DNA of 64,000 nucleotides, taken from assembly GCF_000723885.1 (NCBI RefSeq), contig NZ_CCDG010000038.1:1-64000 (forward strand), given 5' to 3'. Positions 34,658-43,277 of this stretch are shown piece after piece. Both the position numbers and the translations under genes were made by a program. The notes under the pieces are model-generated. The model did no database searches and was not told the origin of the DNA. It saw only the letters and a program-made list of their open reading frames with translations. How positions within the stretch are numbered: position 1 is the stretch's first letter; the number at the start of each line of letters is the position of its first letter. This DNA is from Paenibacillus camerounensis. GTDB lineage: Bacteria; Bacillota; Bacilli; Paenibacillales; Paenibacillaceae.

Positions 34658-36232
34658 CTACAGCTTACGGGCCTCCAGCAGGGCAGGCTGCCGTCCGAGT
34701 GTAACCCTGTTTTTGCCTCCGGTCTTGGATATGTACAATGCCTCGTCCGCCTCACGGTACAATGCCTCAAAGGTTGCACCGCTGTCCTCCGTAAAGGCGA
34801 TGCCGACACTGACAGTCAGATTAATCCGGTGCCCGCCGTCCAGCCTCACGGTGTGCCGGGACATTTCACTGCGGAACTTCTCCGCCTCCTTCAGTGCGGC
34901 TTCCTCACTGTCTGCAAAGAAGCAGACTGCAAATTCTTCGCCTCCGACGCGCCCGGCAATTCCCCTGTCCTCGTACAGACGGAGTATTTTATGCGAGAAA
35001 TCAACCAGTGCCTGATCCCCGGCCACATGCCCGTATGTATCATTAATCAGCTTGAAATCATCGATATCGAACAGCAGCAGGGCAATTCCCGCCTCATCCT
35101 GCAAGGCATAGTTCTCAATCAGCCGCATGAAGTGCCTGCGGTTATAGAGGCCGGTCAGATCATCCACTGTGGCCTGATAGAGCAGCTCGCGCTCATACCG
35201 TTTCTTCTCGCTGAGGTCACTGAACACGATTAGCATGCCTGCGGCCGCCCCGTGCCCGGCCTCCGTATCGATCAGAGACAGCCCGTAGCAGGCCCCGTCT
35301 GTGCCGGGAACATCCACTTCGAACTGGCCCTCCATACGCCGGTAATAGCTCACCGCGACTTCACCGTACCGTTCCAGCAGCAGGAATATATTTTTGCCCA
35401 GCCACGATTTCTCCGTCCGTTCTGCCAGTACCGACAGCATGCGTTCGCCGGCTTCATTGATATCGATTATTATGTTGTGGCCGTCGGTCAGCACAATGCC
35501 GTCCTTCATATTCTCAATGATCTGCTTCTTCGCCCGGGGATAGAGGGATAGCTCCAAATTGCGGAAGATGGAAAAGTAACCGACGATTACAGGAGGAAGA
35601 TAGGTAAAGGCGATAAAGCCGGGAAGCGTAATTTTGAGCAGCGGGAGCAGGAAAATAGATCCGATGGGAACCAGCAGACTGAGCAGCATCAGCACATTCC
35701 ACTTAAAATAATGTTTGGACGCGTTCAGCAGCGAAACGGCAAGCAAGAAAACAGCATACACGCCAAACAGCTGGTCATACGCAATGAGCGTCATATTCAG
35801 CGCGGTCGGATGCACCACAATCCCGCTCACGCCCGCTACTGTATTCATGCCCACTCCGGTACGCATAAGATGATGCCAGGAATCTGTAAAGATCAGCAGC
35901 ACATACACAGCTACCGGAATGCAAAAAAGAGCCAGCCGTCTGTTCAGCCCGTCCGAGGATCGTGTTATGTATTCTTTAACAAAAGCATAGATAAAAATGG
36001 TACTCAAAAAAAGCGGAGCCTGCTGGAGGTTTCTCCACCACAGCTTAGCCTGAAAGGACTGGGAGAGAATTTCTCCGGCCGTAGCCGCAAAAATCACGCT
36101 GACCAGCAGCATTAAGATCCATAAGTAGCGCCTCCCTGGTGTGTTGCGGTGCCGGTAAGAGTTGACGCCCATGTAGAGACTTAGAACACTGCCCATAATT
36201 AAATAATAGGGATAACCCTGCATCCATGGCAT
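34658..36232 (-). CDS. Membrane diguanylate cyclase (7TM-PAS-GGDEF)
   Basis: This 524-residue protein has an N-terminal seven-helix membrane region of the histidine-kinase-7TM type (about residues 5-215), a PAS domain (about 225-335) and a C-terminal GGDEF domain with FDIDDFKLINDTYGH and the active signature GGEEF. It should make cyclic di-GMP from two GTP. At the place of the inhibitory RxxD motif it has EDRG, so product feedback is probably absent. AGGAG and a SigA-like promoter lie upstream. It is close to the exopolysaccharide operon that encodes a likely c-di-GMP receptor. Confidence 0.9.
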   Translation of the reverse strand: MPWMQGYPYYLIMGSVLSLYMGVNSYRHRNTPGRRYLWILMLLVSVIFAATAGEILSQSFQAKLWWRNLQQAPLFLSTIFIYAFVKEYITRSSDGLNRRLALFCIPVAVYVLLIFTDSWHHLMRTGVGMNTVAGVSGIVVHPTALNMTLIAYDQLFGVYAVFLLAVSLLNASKHYFKWNVLMLLSLLVPIGSIFLLPLLKITLPGFIAFTYLPPVIVGYFSIFRNLELSLYPRAKKQIIENMKDGIVLTDGHNIIIDINEAGERMLSVLAERTEKSWLGKNIFLLLERYGEVAVSYYRRMEGQFEVDVPGTDGACYGLSLIDTEAGHGAAAGMLIVFSDLSEKKRYERELLYQATVDDLTGLYNRRHFMRLIENYALQDEAGIALLLFDIDDFKLINDTYGHVAGDQALVDFSHKILRLYEDRGIAGRVGGEEFAVCFFADSEEAALKEAEKFRSEMSRHTVRLDGGHRINLTVSVGIAFTEDSGATFEALYREADEALYISKTGGKNRVTLGRQPALLEARKL

Positions 36233-36268
36233 GTCATATTTCTCCTATTTTTATGATAGCTTTGCCTT

Positions 36269-36297
36269 ATTATATCCTACTCCTCTACACAATTGAA
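36269..36297 (-). promoter_or_regulatory. Promoter of the diguanylate cyclase gene
   Basis: On minus, TTCAAT (36297-36292), a 17-bp spacer and a perfect TATAAT (36274-36269) precede the AGGAG site and the ATG at 36232. Confidence 0.6.
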
Positions 36298-36319
36298 CCT
36301 TCTTCCGAAAATACGCAAA

Positions 36320-36344
36320 GACCCCGCGGGAAGCCCGCAGGGTC
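36320..36344 (-). terminator. Hairpin terminator upstream of the cyclase gene
   Basis: GACCCTGCGGG and CCCGCGGGGTC (minus) pair with one mismatch around CTT, then TTTGCGTATTTT. It lies about 240 bp after the SDR stop and before the cyclase promoter, so it ends the SDR transcript or a separate small RNA. Confidence 0.55.
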
Positions 36345-36582
36345 ATATTAAAGGTGAGAAGCGAATATTCAGTTATGCCAGTTTCCAGTTGCTAGGGGAC
36401 AAATCCTGAAAACAACCGACGAAATCTCGATTTTGTTTTCTGTTTCCCTTTCAGATAGTACATGGGTAATCAACTACCTTTCGGAAATACACATTACATG
36501 CCGTTCCATCCGTTAATTGATGCCTTCCACTTCCCACCTGCTTATTATTACCCGCATAGGGCGCCGGTCAAACAGCGGCCGT
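36345..36582 (-). other. Unexplained structured segment
   Basis: This stretch of 240 bp between the SDR stop and the terminator has no gene. On minus it contains GAAAACAA/TTGTTTTC arms (36408-36415 with 36433-36440) around a 17-nt loop and a CAACTGGAAACTGG repeat. It might be a 3' untranslated region or a small RNA; no known riboswitch class was recognised. Confidence 0.3.
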
Positions 36583-37371
36583 TCAGAGCGATTTCATTGC
36601 GCCGCCGTCAATCAGCAGCGCCTGTCCGGTAATATAGGTATTGGCAAAAGAGCCGAGAAAGACCGCCGCCTTCCCGAATTCCTCCGGCGTCCCTGCCCGG
36701 CCAAGCGGAATATTCTTCACCGAAGCCCGCTGAACCTCTTCAAGCACCAGCCCCTGCGCTTCTGCCCGCCGGCTGTCCAGTTCGGTCAAGCGGTCTGTGC
36801 CGATGCGCCCCGGTGCAAGCGTATTAATCAGAATACCGTCAGGCGCAAGCTCCGCGGCCAGGCTTTTGTTCAGCGCCTGGACTCCGGCCCGGAACACACT
36901 GGAAAGAATCAGCCCGTCAATCGGCTGCTTAATGGATGAGGAGCTGATCGTGACAATCCGTCCGCCGCCGGCTGCACGCAGGAAGGGCAGCGCCTCCCGG
37001 ATCAGCCGAACGCTGCTCATCAGCGTGAGCTCGAAGCCGCCGGCCCAGTCGCTGTCTGCCATATCGGCAAAGCCGCCGCCCGGGGGCCCTCCTGCATTGG
37101 TGACCAGCACATCAATGCCTCCCGCCCAGCCGGCTGCTGCAGCAACGGCCTCGCGGACTGCTTCCGGACTCATTACATCCATCTCCACCAGCGCAACCTC
37201 CGCGCCGGTCTCCGCTTCAATCTTCTTCGCAGCTGCTTCCAGCTGCGCCTGGCTGCGGCTGGCAATCGTCACCCTCGCGCCTTCCCGCGCGAATTCAAGC
37301 GCAGTCGCCAGTCCCAGCCCCTTGCTTGCAGCTGCCACAAATACCGATTTATCCTTAAGACCCAGATCCAT
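36583..37371 (-). CDS. SDR-family oxidoreductase
   Basis: The protein is 262 residues from ATG 37371, which has AAGGAGG 10 bp upstream. It is a classical short-chain dehydrogenase with the cofactor motif AAASKGLGLA (Ala in place of the first Gly of TGxxxGxG), VTNAGGPPGG, and the active-site Ser triplet. The usual YxxxK is not clear: the stretch after the Ser reads ILSSVFRAGVQALNKSLA, with Phe where Tyr is normally found and no YxxxK Lys spacing. This is the FabG-like YxxxK-variant group, so catalysis is uncertain. It is a single gene. Confidence 0.8.
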   Translation of the reverse strand: MDLGLKDKSVFVAAASKGLGLATALEFAREGARVTIASRSQAQLEAAAKKIEAETGAEVALVEMDVMSPEAVREAVAAAAGWAGGIDVLVTNAGGPPGGGFADMADSDWAGGFELTLMSSVRLIREALPFLRAAGGGRIVTISSSSIKQPIDGLILSSVFRAGVQALNKSLAAELAPDGILINTLAPGRIGTDRLTELDSRRAEAQGLVLEEVQRASVKNIPLGRAGTPEEFGKAAVFLGSFANTYITGQALLIDGGAMKSL

Positions 37372-37466
37372 TCTCCTTCTGCCTCCTTGTTCAAGGTAGC
37401 CCCTGCCGTCGGCGGGATAGATCAATTGTAAAACGGGGCTTCAAGGATATCCAGTCAGGCTTTGCT

Positions 37467-38333
37467 TTACACATCATACTCCAGCTGCTTCTTCGCCTGC
37501 ACGATGAAGTCCAGCGGGTTCTCAATTGTGGCTGCCTCGTACTGCACAGCTCCGATTTTGAGTCCCAGATTTACTTTGTATTTGCCGGAGAATTCATTTT
37601 CATTCAGCTGCTGGAGCTTGAGCTTGATCCGCTCGATGACAATTTTAGCCCCTTCATGGTCCGTGAAGAGCAGCAGCCCCCAGGTTGCATCGTCCTTGTC
37701 CAGCAGATACAGTGCATCATTGGTACGGATGCTGGACTGGCTGAGCTGGGAGACATCATAGATTGCCTCGGACAGCTGCTCCTCCGGGATTAGCCGGCGG
37801 ATCTCGCTCCAGTATTTGACCTTAACAACGAGCAGAGTCAGGGGAATGCTGTACCGGGTGGAGATACCCGTAAACAGGCTGGCATCCTTCTGAAAAGCAA
37901 CGCTGTTGCGCAGATCGGTATTCTCATCGACCGTAGCGAGATTGGCGGTGGCCTTCTTCAGCCGTTCATTCTCCGCCTGCAGCTCCCGTGAGCTTGAGGT
38001 GAATATCCACATCATGACCGTGATCAGCGGCACCATAATCAGCCAGAAGTAGGTGCTGACCCCGATTGTCTCTCCCCGGGATACCGTCTGGTATACCACA
38101 AAAAGCCCGTAGATAAAGATGAACGCAAGGTTAAGGGTCAGTCCCGCTGTTACCGTAGTGAAATAGGTGACCAGAGCAAGCAGAAAAGCAATATTCAGGA
38201 TAATGATATTCTGCACATACCCGCTGCCTGAACCGGCGATAAACACAACACAGATGAACATCAGCACCAGAAATCCAAGAAAGCCAAGGTCTGAAGCCAG
38301 GCTGCTGCGGTTACGTCTCACGTCTATCACCAC
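37467..38333 (-). CDS. YdaK-like degenerate GGDEF c-di-GMP receptor
   Basis: This 288-residue protein has four membrane helices (about 15-35, 40-60, 63-82, 92-110), a short coiled coil and a GGDEF-like domain. The active signature is replaced by DKDDA (residues 212-216), but RTND (203-206) sits exactly five residues before it, the position of the c-di-GMP-binding RxxD inhibitory site. It cannot be an ordinary cyclase and most likely binds c-di-GMP to switch on the polysaccharide synthase, as YdaK does in B. subtilis. It is the last gene of the operon and overlaps the BcsB-like gene by 23 bp. The GTG start is weakly supported. Confidence 0.85.
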   Translation of the reverse strand: MVIDVRRNRSSLASDLGFLGFLVLMFICVVFIAGSGSGYVQNIIILNIAFLLALVTYFTTVTAGLTLNLAFIFIYGLFVVYQTVSRGETIGVSTYFWLIMVPLITVMMWIFTSSSRELQAENERLKKATANLATVDENTDLRNSVAFQKDASLFTGISTRYSIPLTLLVVKVKYWSEIRRLIPEEQLSEAIYDVSQLSQSSIRTNDALYLLDKDDATWGLLLFTDHEGAKIVIERIKLKLQQLNENEFSGKYKVNLGLKIGAVQYEAATIENPLDFIVQAKKQLEYDV

Positions 38334-40407
38334 GTTTCTTCATATGTTTGCGGATCAGCAGAAGAAGCGCCACGAGCACCAGGGCAATGGTAAGGACTAC
38401 CGCAGCAACGAAGCCGAGCACATCACTGCGCTCTACAATCTGCTCCAGCGCCGAATCCTGCTGTGCCCCGGTGTCCGTTTTGAACCGGTATGCACTGACA
38501 TTCCCGTCTTTGTCGGTTACGACGCCGTCACCGTATACCTTCCACTTGTCCTTTTCGCTGGCAATCAGCCGGGAAGCGAGATAATAATTCTCCGCATTCA
38601 CTGCTGTAACCGCCATAAAGCCGCGTCCGCTTCCATATGGCGATTCCACCAGCTGCAGCGTTCCAAGCTCTGTACCGTACTGCTCTTCAATGCTCATCTT
38701 TTCATTGGATACGAGGGTTGTACCGTCCTTGCTGTAACGGAAATACAGCTTGTCGTTGTTATCCCGGATGATCTTGTTGTTCCTGTAGGAGCCGACAGCC
38801 AGAACATTGTTGTTCTTCAGGTTATCCGCACTTACATCGTCAGTGTAAAAGTGAATATCACCGGTATTGCCGTCCGTATACTGTCCCAGCAGATTGAACA
38901 CATTCGCAAGGCTCATGTAGGCATAGTCATCCATCTCCTGAGGCAGTACAACAGCTACATGATTGTAGATTCCGTCCCGCAGGAACGGATACGGATAGTT
39001 GTTGAACAACAGGTCTGTCCGGTCCTTCGTATTGAGCTGCAGCAGCGATTCCTTGTCAATATAGGCCCAAGGCATCTGCTCCGTATTTGGCGTGCAGACT
39101 GCGCTTTCCATCTCCAGATCAAAGGCTACGGTTACCGAGAAGTTTCCGGAGATATTAAGATTCTTGGGCACCGTCAGGGTAAGCGTATCGCCGTTAGCCA
39201 GCTCCCTGGTCAGCTTCTTGCTGCCGATTGGCGTGCCGTTGATGCTGACCGTTACCAGGGAGCGCGTGAAATCCAGATTTCCGGCATACCGGAAATCAAG
39301 ACTGATTTTGCCGGAATCGGCGATGGACCGGTTCGACGGCAGGGCAATGAAATAGGATTGCTCCCGGTGATTCGGACCGGTTAATTTATCGCCGGCTTCA
39401 GTCAGCCTTACATCCGAGCTGATGCTGCCGGCTGGCTCATCCGCCTGCGTAGAGCCGTCGACCACCTTCAGGTCACTTGAAATCTGGCTCATCAGCTCCG
39501 TGCTTGCCGCAAGCCTCCCCGCCTTGATCAGCAGGCTCTCATCCTTCGAGGTAATGACGAGCGTCGGCCGGGTATCCTTGTTCAGCAGCTGGATCAGCGC
39601 GTGTGTGCCGAGATCCTCTGCCGTGCTGAGCTGCTGCTTCAGTTCCGCCGGAACACGGTCATACAGCGCTACCAGTACTACCGCGTCCCTGTCCTTCACA
39701 GTAGCCTCCCGGTAAGGAAGCATACTAATCGTTTTGTCCGTCAGGTCATTCTCTTTGGCAAAGCCCGACAGGGCGTACGCAGCAGACTCCAGCTCAGCTC
39801 CGGTAGCCTGCTCCGGTACTGTAATCAGGCTTTTGCCGTTCTTCACGATATCAATGCCGGAGAACCGCCCGCTGAAATCACTGATCCCGCCGGTGAGCGC
39901 CTTGGTGCTGTAAGTAACAGCTATACTGGAGGTGTTGAAGAAATGCAGCCAGTTGTCAGGCGAATTGTCCACATAGCAGACCTGATTATTGTTAACAGCC
40001 GTCTTCAGATCCCCCTGCAGGGTCAGCGTATTGCTGTCCTTCTTCAGAAAGCCCTTCGGCGCATTGATGCTGATAATCTGCTCCCCGTTGTTCTCAAGTG
40101 ACGGCCGGAACGAGTGGAACGGAATGCCGTTCAGCGAGAGCGTAATGCTCGACTCCTGATCCTTCGTAATCTGTGAAATCTGGAAATGCAGATTAATTTT
40201 CACACTATCCACATTCCAATAGTCCATTATTGTAAAAAGCTGCTGTGACGATGCACCGCCTGACAGTGCAATATCACTGCCGGTAAAGGAGGTCTCGTAT
40301 GTCTGCCTGCCGGCTCCCGGAAGCACTGCCGCAGCAGAGGCTGCCGGAAGCAGAGACAGGAAAAGGGAGAGGCAGAGCGCCCACAACAACATCTGTTTTT
40401 TTATCAT
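38311..40407 (-). CDS. BcsB/YdaN-like polysaccharide synthase partner
   Basis: This 698-residue exported protein has a signal peptide (residues 1-26), a long beta-rich extracytoplasmic part of the cellulose-synthase-regulatory-subunit (BcsB) type with repeated jelly-roll-like segments, and one C-terminal membrane helix (about 665-688) with a basic tail. In BcsB systems this helix docks on the glycosyltransferase. AGGAG precedes the ATG. It lies 42 bp after the YdaM-like glycosyltransferase gene. Confidence 0.85.
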   Translation of the reverse strand: MIKKQMLLWALCLSLFLSLLPAASAAAVLPGAGRQTYETSFTGSDIALSGGASSQQLFTIMDYWNVDSVKINLHFQISQITKDQESSITLSLNGIPFHSFRPSLENNGEQIISINAPKGFLKKDSNTLTLQGDLKTAVNNNQVCYVDNSPDNWLHFFNTSSIAVTYSTKALTGGISDFSGRFSGIDIVKNGKSLITVPEQATGAELESAAYALSGFAKENDLTDKTISMLPYREATVKDRDAVVLVALYDRVPAELKQQLSTAEDLGTHALIQLLNKDTRPTLVITSKDESLLIKAGRLAASTELMSQISSDLKVVDGSTQADEPAGSISSDVRLTEAGDKLTGPNHREQSYFIALPSNRSIADSGKISLDFRYAGNLDFTRSLVTVSINGTPIGSKKLTRELANGDTLTLTVPKNLNISGNFSVTVAFDLEMESAVCTPNTEQMPWAYIDKESLLQLNTKDRTDLLFNNYPYPFLRDGIYNHVAVVLPQEMDDYAYMSLANVFNLLGQYTDGNTGDIHFYTDDVSADNLKNNNVLAVGSYRNNKIIRDNNDKLYFRYSKDGTTLVSNEKMSIEEQYGTELGTLQLVESPYGSGRGFMAVTAVNAENYYLASRLIASEKDKWKVYGDGVVTDKDGNVSAYRFKTDTGAQQDSALEQIVERSDVLGFVAAVVLTIALVLVALLLLIRKHMKKRGDRRET

Positions 40408-40449
40408 CTTCTGTATCTCCTGTTCACCTTATTTCTCTTCCTCCGGCGC

Positions 40450-41700
40450 CTAATAACGCTCGGTCTTGTACCATTTGGCTTCCCGTTTGAAAATAACATC
40501 CTTGAGGTAGTTATACATGCCGTATGCGGCGACAGCCATCCAGAGCTGGCAGTACGAGACATACATCAGCAGAATAATGCCCAGATTCGACAGGCTCATC
40601 TCGCCCTTCTCTGTGGTCAGCGTGACAAAGACGCCTACTACGAACAGCACAATGGCCAGTATCCACAGAAAGCTGCTGAGGCCGGCAATGGTGGTGTGCA
40701 CATAGCCCATTGCGTGCAGCACCAGCAAGATGTCCGAGGTAATCAATGAGATCAGCAGCAGAAAATAGATTGAGACATAATACAGGATATCGAAACGGAT
40801 TTTGGCCGCGGAGCGGTCGAACAGCAGCGGCAGATTTTTGACAATGACATAGACATTCCCTTTAGCCCAGCGCGTGCGCTGCTTGAACCACACCTTTACC
40901 GTCTGCGGTTCCTGCTCCCAGGTGACCGATTTGGGCTGGAATTTGATCCGGTAGCCCATCATGTAGATGCGGAAGCTGATCTCGGTATCTTCGGCAATTG
41001 CCTTGACGTCCCAGCCGCCGATCGCCTCGACAATGGACCTGCGCATAATAAAGTTAGTGCCGGGAATCGTGCACAGCTTGAACAGCTTCCACCGCCCGGC
41101 CTGGGCCATCCATTGAAACGAAAGCGTCTCTATATTAATAAACCTTGTGAGCAGACTGGCATCACGGTTACGGGTTCTGAACTTGCCGATAACAGCGCCG
41201 AGGCGCGGATCAGCAGCAATTTCGGCTACCAGATACCGCAGCGCCGTACGCTCCGGTGTATTGTCGGCGTCATAAATGGCGATTAGCTCACCCTTGCTCC
41301 GGGTAAAGCCAATGTTCAGCGCATTGGACTTTCCTTTGCCTCCGGTAACCGAATCCGTGTTAATAATCAGCAGATTGCGCTCCGGGTACCTGTCCTGTAT
41401 ATTTCCCAGCAGCACGGCACTGTTATCCGAGGAGTTGTCGTTAATGACAATGATCTCATAGCGGTCATGCGGATAATCCAGCGCCAGCAGCGATTCCACG
41501 GTCTTGCTGATGACTACCCCCTCATTATGTGCAGGGACCATAATCGTTACAAAGGGATATTCACCCTTGATCTCCGGAATCTCTTCCCGCTCCGTTTGAA
41601 TGTAATATAGATATCCGGCAATAATCAGGGCAACATTGACCAGCAGCAGCGACCAGATACAGATCACCGCAATTACCATCAGCACGTCCGAGACTGTCAT
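40450..41700 (-). CDS. Processive family 2 glycosyltransferase (YdaM-like)
   Basis: This 416-residue membrane enzyme has one N-terminal helix, a GT2 domain and three or four C-terminal helices. The processive signatures are present: VPAHNEG, the DAD metal motif at 144-146, ED at 237-238 (catalytic base) and QRTRW at 274-278. It should polymerise a sugar nucleotide into an exopolysaccharide and pass it across the membrane. There is no PilZ domain, so c-di-GMP control must come from the YdaK-like protein. AAGGAGG precedes the ATG. Confidence 0.9.
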   Translation of the reverse strand: MTVSDVLMVIAVICIWSLLLVNVALIIAGYLYYIQTEREEIPEIKGEYPFVTIMVPAHNEGVVISKTVESLLALDYPHDRYEIIVINDNSSDNSAVLLGNIQDRYPERNLLIINTDSVTGGKGKSNALNIGFTRSKGELIAIYDADNTPERTALRYLVAEIAADPRLGAVIGKFRTRNRDASLLTRFINIETLSFQWMAQAGRWKLFKLCTIPGTNFIMRRSIVEAIGGWDVKAIAEDTEISFRIYMMGYRIKFQPKSVTWEQEPQTVKVWFKQRTRWAKGNVYVIVKNLPLLFDRSAAKIRFDILYYVSIYFLLLISLITSDILLVLHAMGYVHTTIAGLSSFLWILAIVLFVVGVFVTLTTEKGEMSLSNLGIILLMYVSYCQLWMAVAAYGMYNYLKDVIFKREAKWYKTERY

Positions 41701-41729
41701 GTTATCCTCCTTACCCGCGGGCTTTCTTT

Positions 41730-43277
41730 CTAATATTTCTTCCGGTACAGCCTGTAGCCGACCGTTAGCAGTACCCCGAACAAGAGCAGTGCGACGGCAA
41801 TGACAACAATGAAGAATTTATTCTGCACGCTGAACAGTGCCTTGAAGCTCTGATACTGCTCTTCCTGGTATTCAAAATCACTGCTCACCGCCTCCGGCAT
41901 ATAGTCGACGTTTATCGGACTGCCGTTTACTCTGATTACACCGCCTGCGGAGTCCACCGTGTAGGTGTCGGTAACCACTTTATGCCCCGTCTGTTTATAG
42001 TCGGCAAAAGTGATCCAGTAGCTGTTAACAGTCTGCAGCAGCGCCTCAAGCCCCGCTTTATCCTCCGGCAGGTTCACCGTCACAGCCGTATCTGCCGGCA
42101 GCTGCGGCACAGCTTTGCCTTCATGCTTAAGCCCGCTCAGAAATTCCGGCGTTACACTGTATAGCGAAGAGGCAAACGCTGTAGAAACATTGGTCTCCTC
42201 CCGGTGGATCACATCCTCATCCTGAAACAGCACCACTGAGTCAAAAAAGCTCATGCCTGCCGCCGCATACTCCTTATCATAGGTCCAGCTGATATCTGCA
42301 CCCATGCCCAGCGGGGCAATGCCGTTATCCGCCAGCAGATTGAGGAAGCTGTTCATCTTCCCGTTTAATGTAAGGTCGCTGCTGTTGATGGAAGGCATCA
42401 CCACAGGCGCATTGACCAGAATACTGCCGTTCTTCGACTGTACTGCCTTAAGGGCTTCCAGATACCGCTGCATGGCCGGAAAGTCTGTATTGCTGAATAC
42501 CGGACGCACACTGGCGATAAACGGCACACCGGCTTCATACAGCCGGCCGGCCAGCTCCTCCAGCAGTGCCAGATCAGAGAACGGGTAGATCTCTTTAATT
42601 ACCAGATACGTCTGTGCAGGAGCACCGGCTCCGAGCCAATCCTTCAGCACCTCTAACATCGCCAGCTTTCCGGCATTACCTGCTTCCAGATAGGGGACGT
42701 AGGTGAACCTGCCGGAGCTGACCGCGTAGGGCACTTCTGTTCCGCTGCCTGTTAGCGACAGGCTGCCGTATGCCCGCTCCGCGCTGCTTGCCGCAATATA
42801 AGGAACCTGGCGCAGCATGAGGCTCTCTTCCCGGAACAATCCAAAAGTCAGCTTAGCGCTCTCCTCCGCGATCATGCCGGTATTCAGCTTCATTGCCTGC
42901 TTCATTACGTCCGGCGGATTATAGCCGACATGCAGATACTGCCCCTTATAGCCGGCAATATCCTCTTCAGCTGCTTTACTGACAGCCAGCTCCCGGTCGT
43001 TAATGACGGTAATCACGTTAGAGAATCCCTTCATCGCACCCTGCTCATAATGATTAAGGGATATCAGGGTAACCTGCATGTGATACGCAGCAAGCTGACG
43101 CTGCAGTTCGGGAATATTGCCCCCGCGCGGCGTGCCTGAAGCCAGGCTGTCATAGAGCAGCAATACCCTCGGCTGCTCCGCAGATGCCTGCCCTGTGGCT
43201 CCTGCAGGTGCCGCAGGCAGCAGCAGGAGCGCCATCAGCAGCAGCGGCAGCAGTAAGTTCCGCCTGCAGCTGCTCAT
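41730..43277 (-). CDS. YdaL-like DUF2334 membrane protein
   Basis: This 515-residue protein has a signal peptide (residues 1-27), a large external domain of the DUF2334 type related to polysaccharide deacetylases (LLLYDSLASG, VIKEIYPFSDLALLEELAGRLYEAGVPF), and a C-terminal membrane helix (about 486-506). The deacetylase metal His pair is not evident, so it may be a non-catalytic relative. It overlaps the upstream gene by 4 bp (ATGA). Confidence 0.75.
   Translation of the reverse strand: MSSCRRNLLLPLLLMALLLLPAAPAGATGQASAEQPRVLLLYDSLASGTPRGGNIPELQRQLAAYHMQVTLISLNHYEQGAMKGFSNVITVINDRELAVSKAAEEDIAGYKGQYLHVGYNPPDVMKQAMKLNTGMIAEESAKLTFGLFREESLMLRQVPYIAASSAERAYGSLSLTGSGTEVPYAVSSGRFTYVPYLEAGNAGKLAMLEVLKDWLGAGAPAQTYLVIKEIYPFSDLALLEELAGRLYEAGVPFIASVRPVFSNTDFPAMQRYLEALKAVQSKNGSILVNAPVVMPSINSSDLTLNGKMNSFLNLLADNGIAPLGMGADISWTYDKEYAAAGMSFFDSVVLFQDEDVIHREETNVSTAFASSLYSVTPEFLSGLKHEGKAVPQLPADTAVTVNLPEDKAGLEALLQTVNSYWITFADYKQTGHKVVTDTYTVDSAGGVIRVNGSPINVDYMPEAVSSDFEYQEEQYQSFKALFSVQNKFFIVVIAVALLLFGVLLTVGYRLYRKKY

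Noticed and set aside
36233..36582. c-di-GMP riboswitch before the cyclase gene
   Set aside because: Neither the GEMM-I nor the GEMM-II core sequence could be found on minus.
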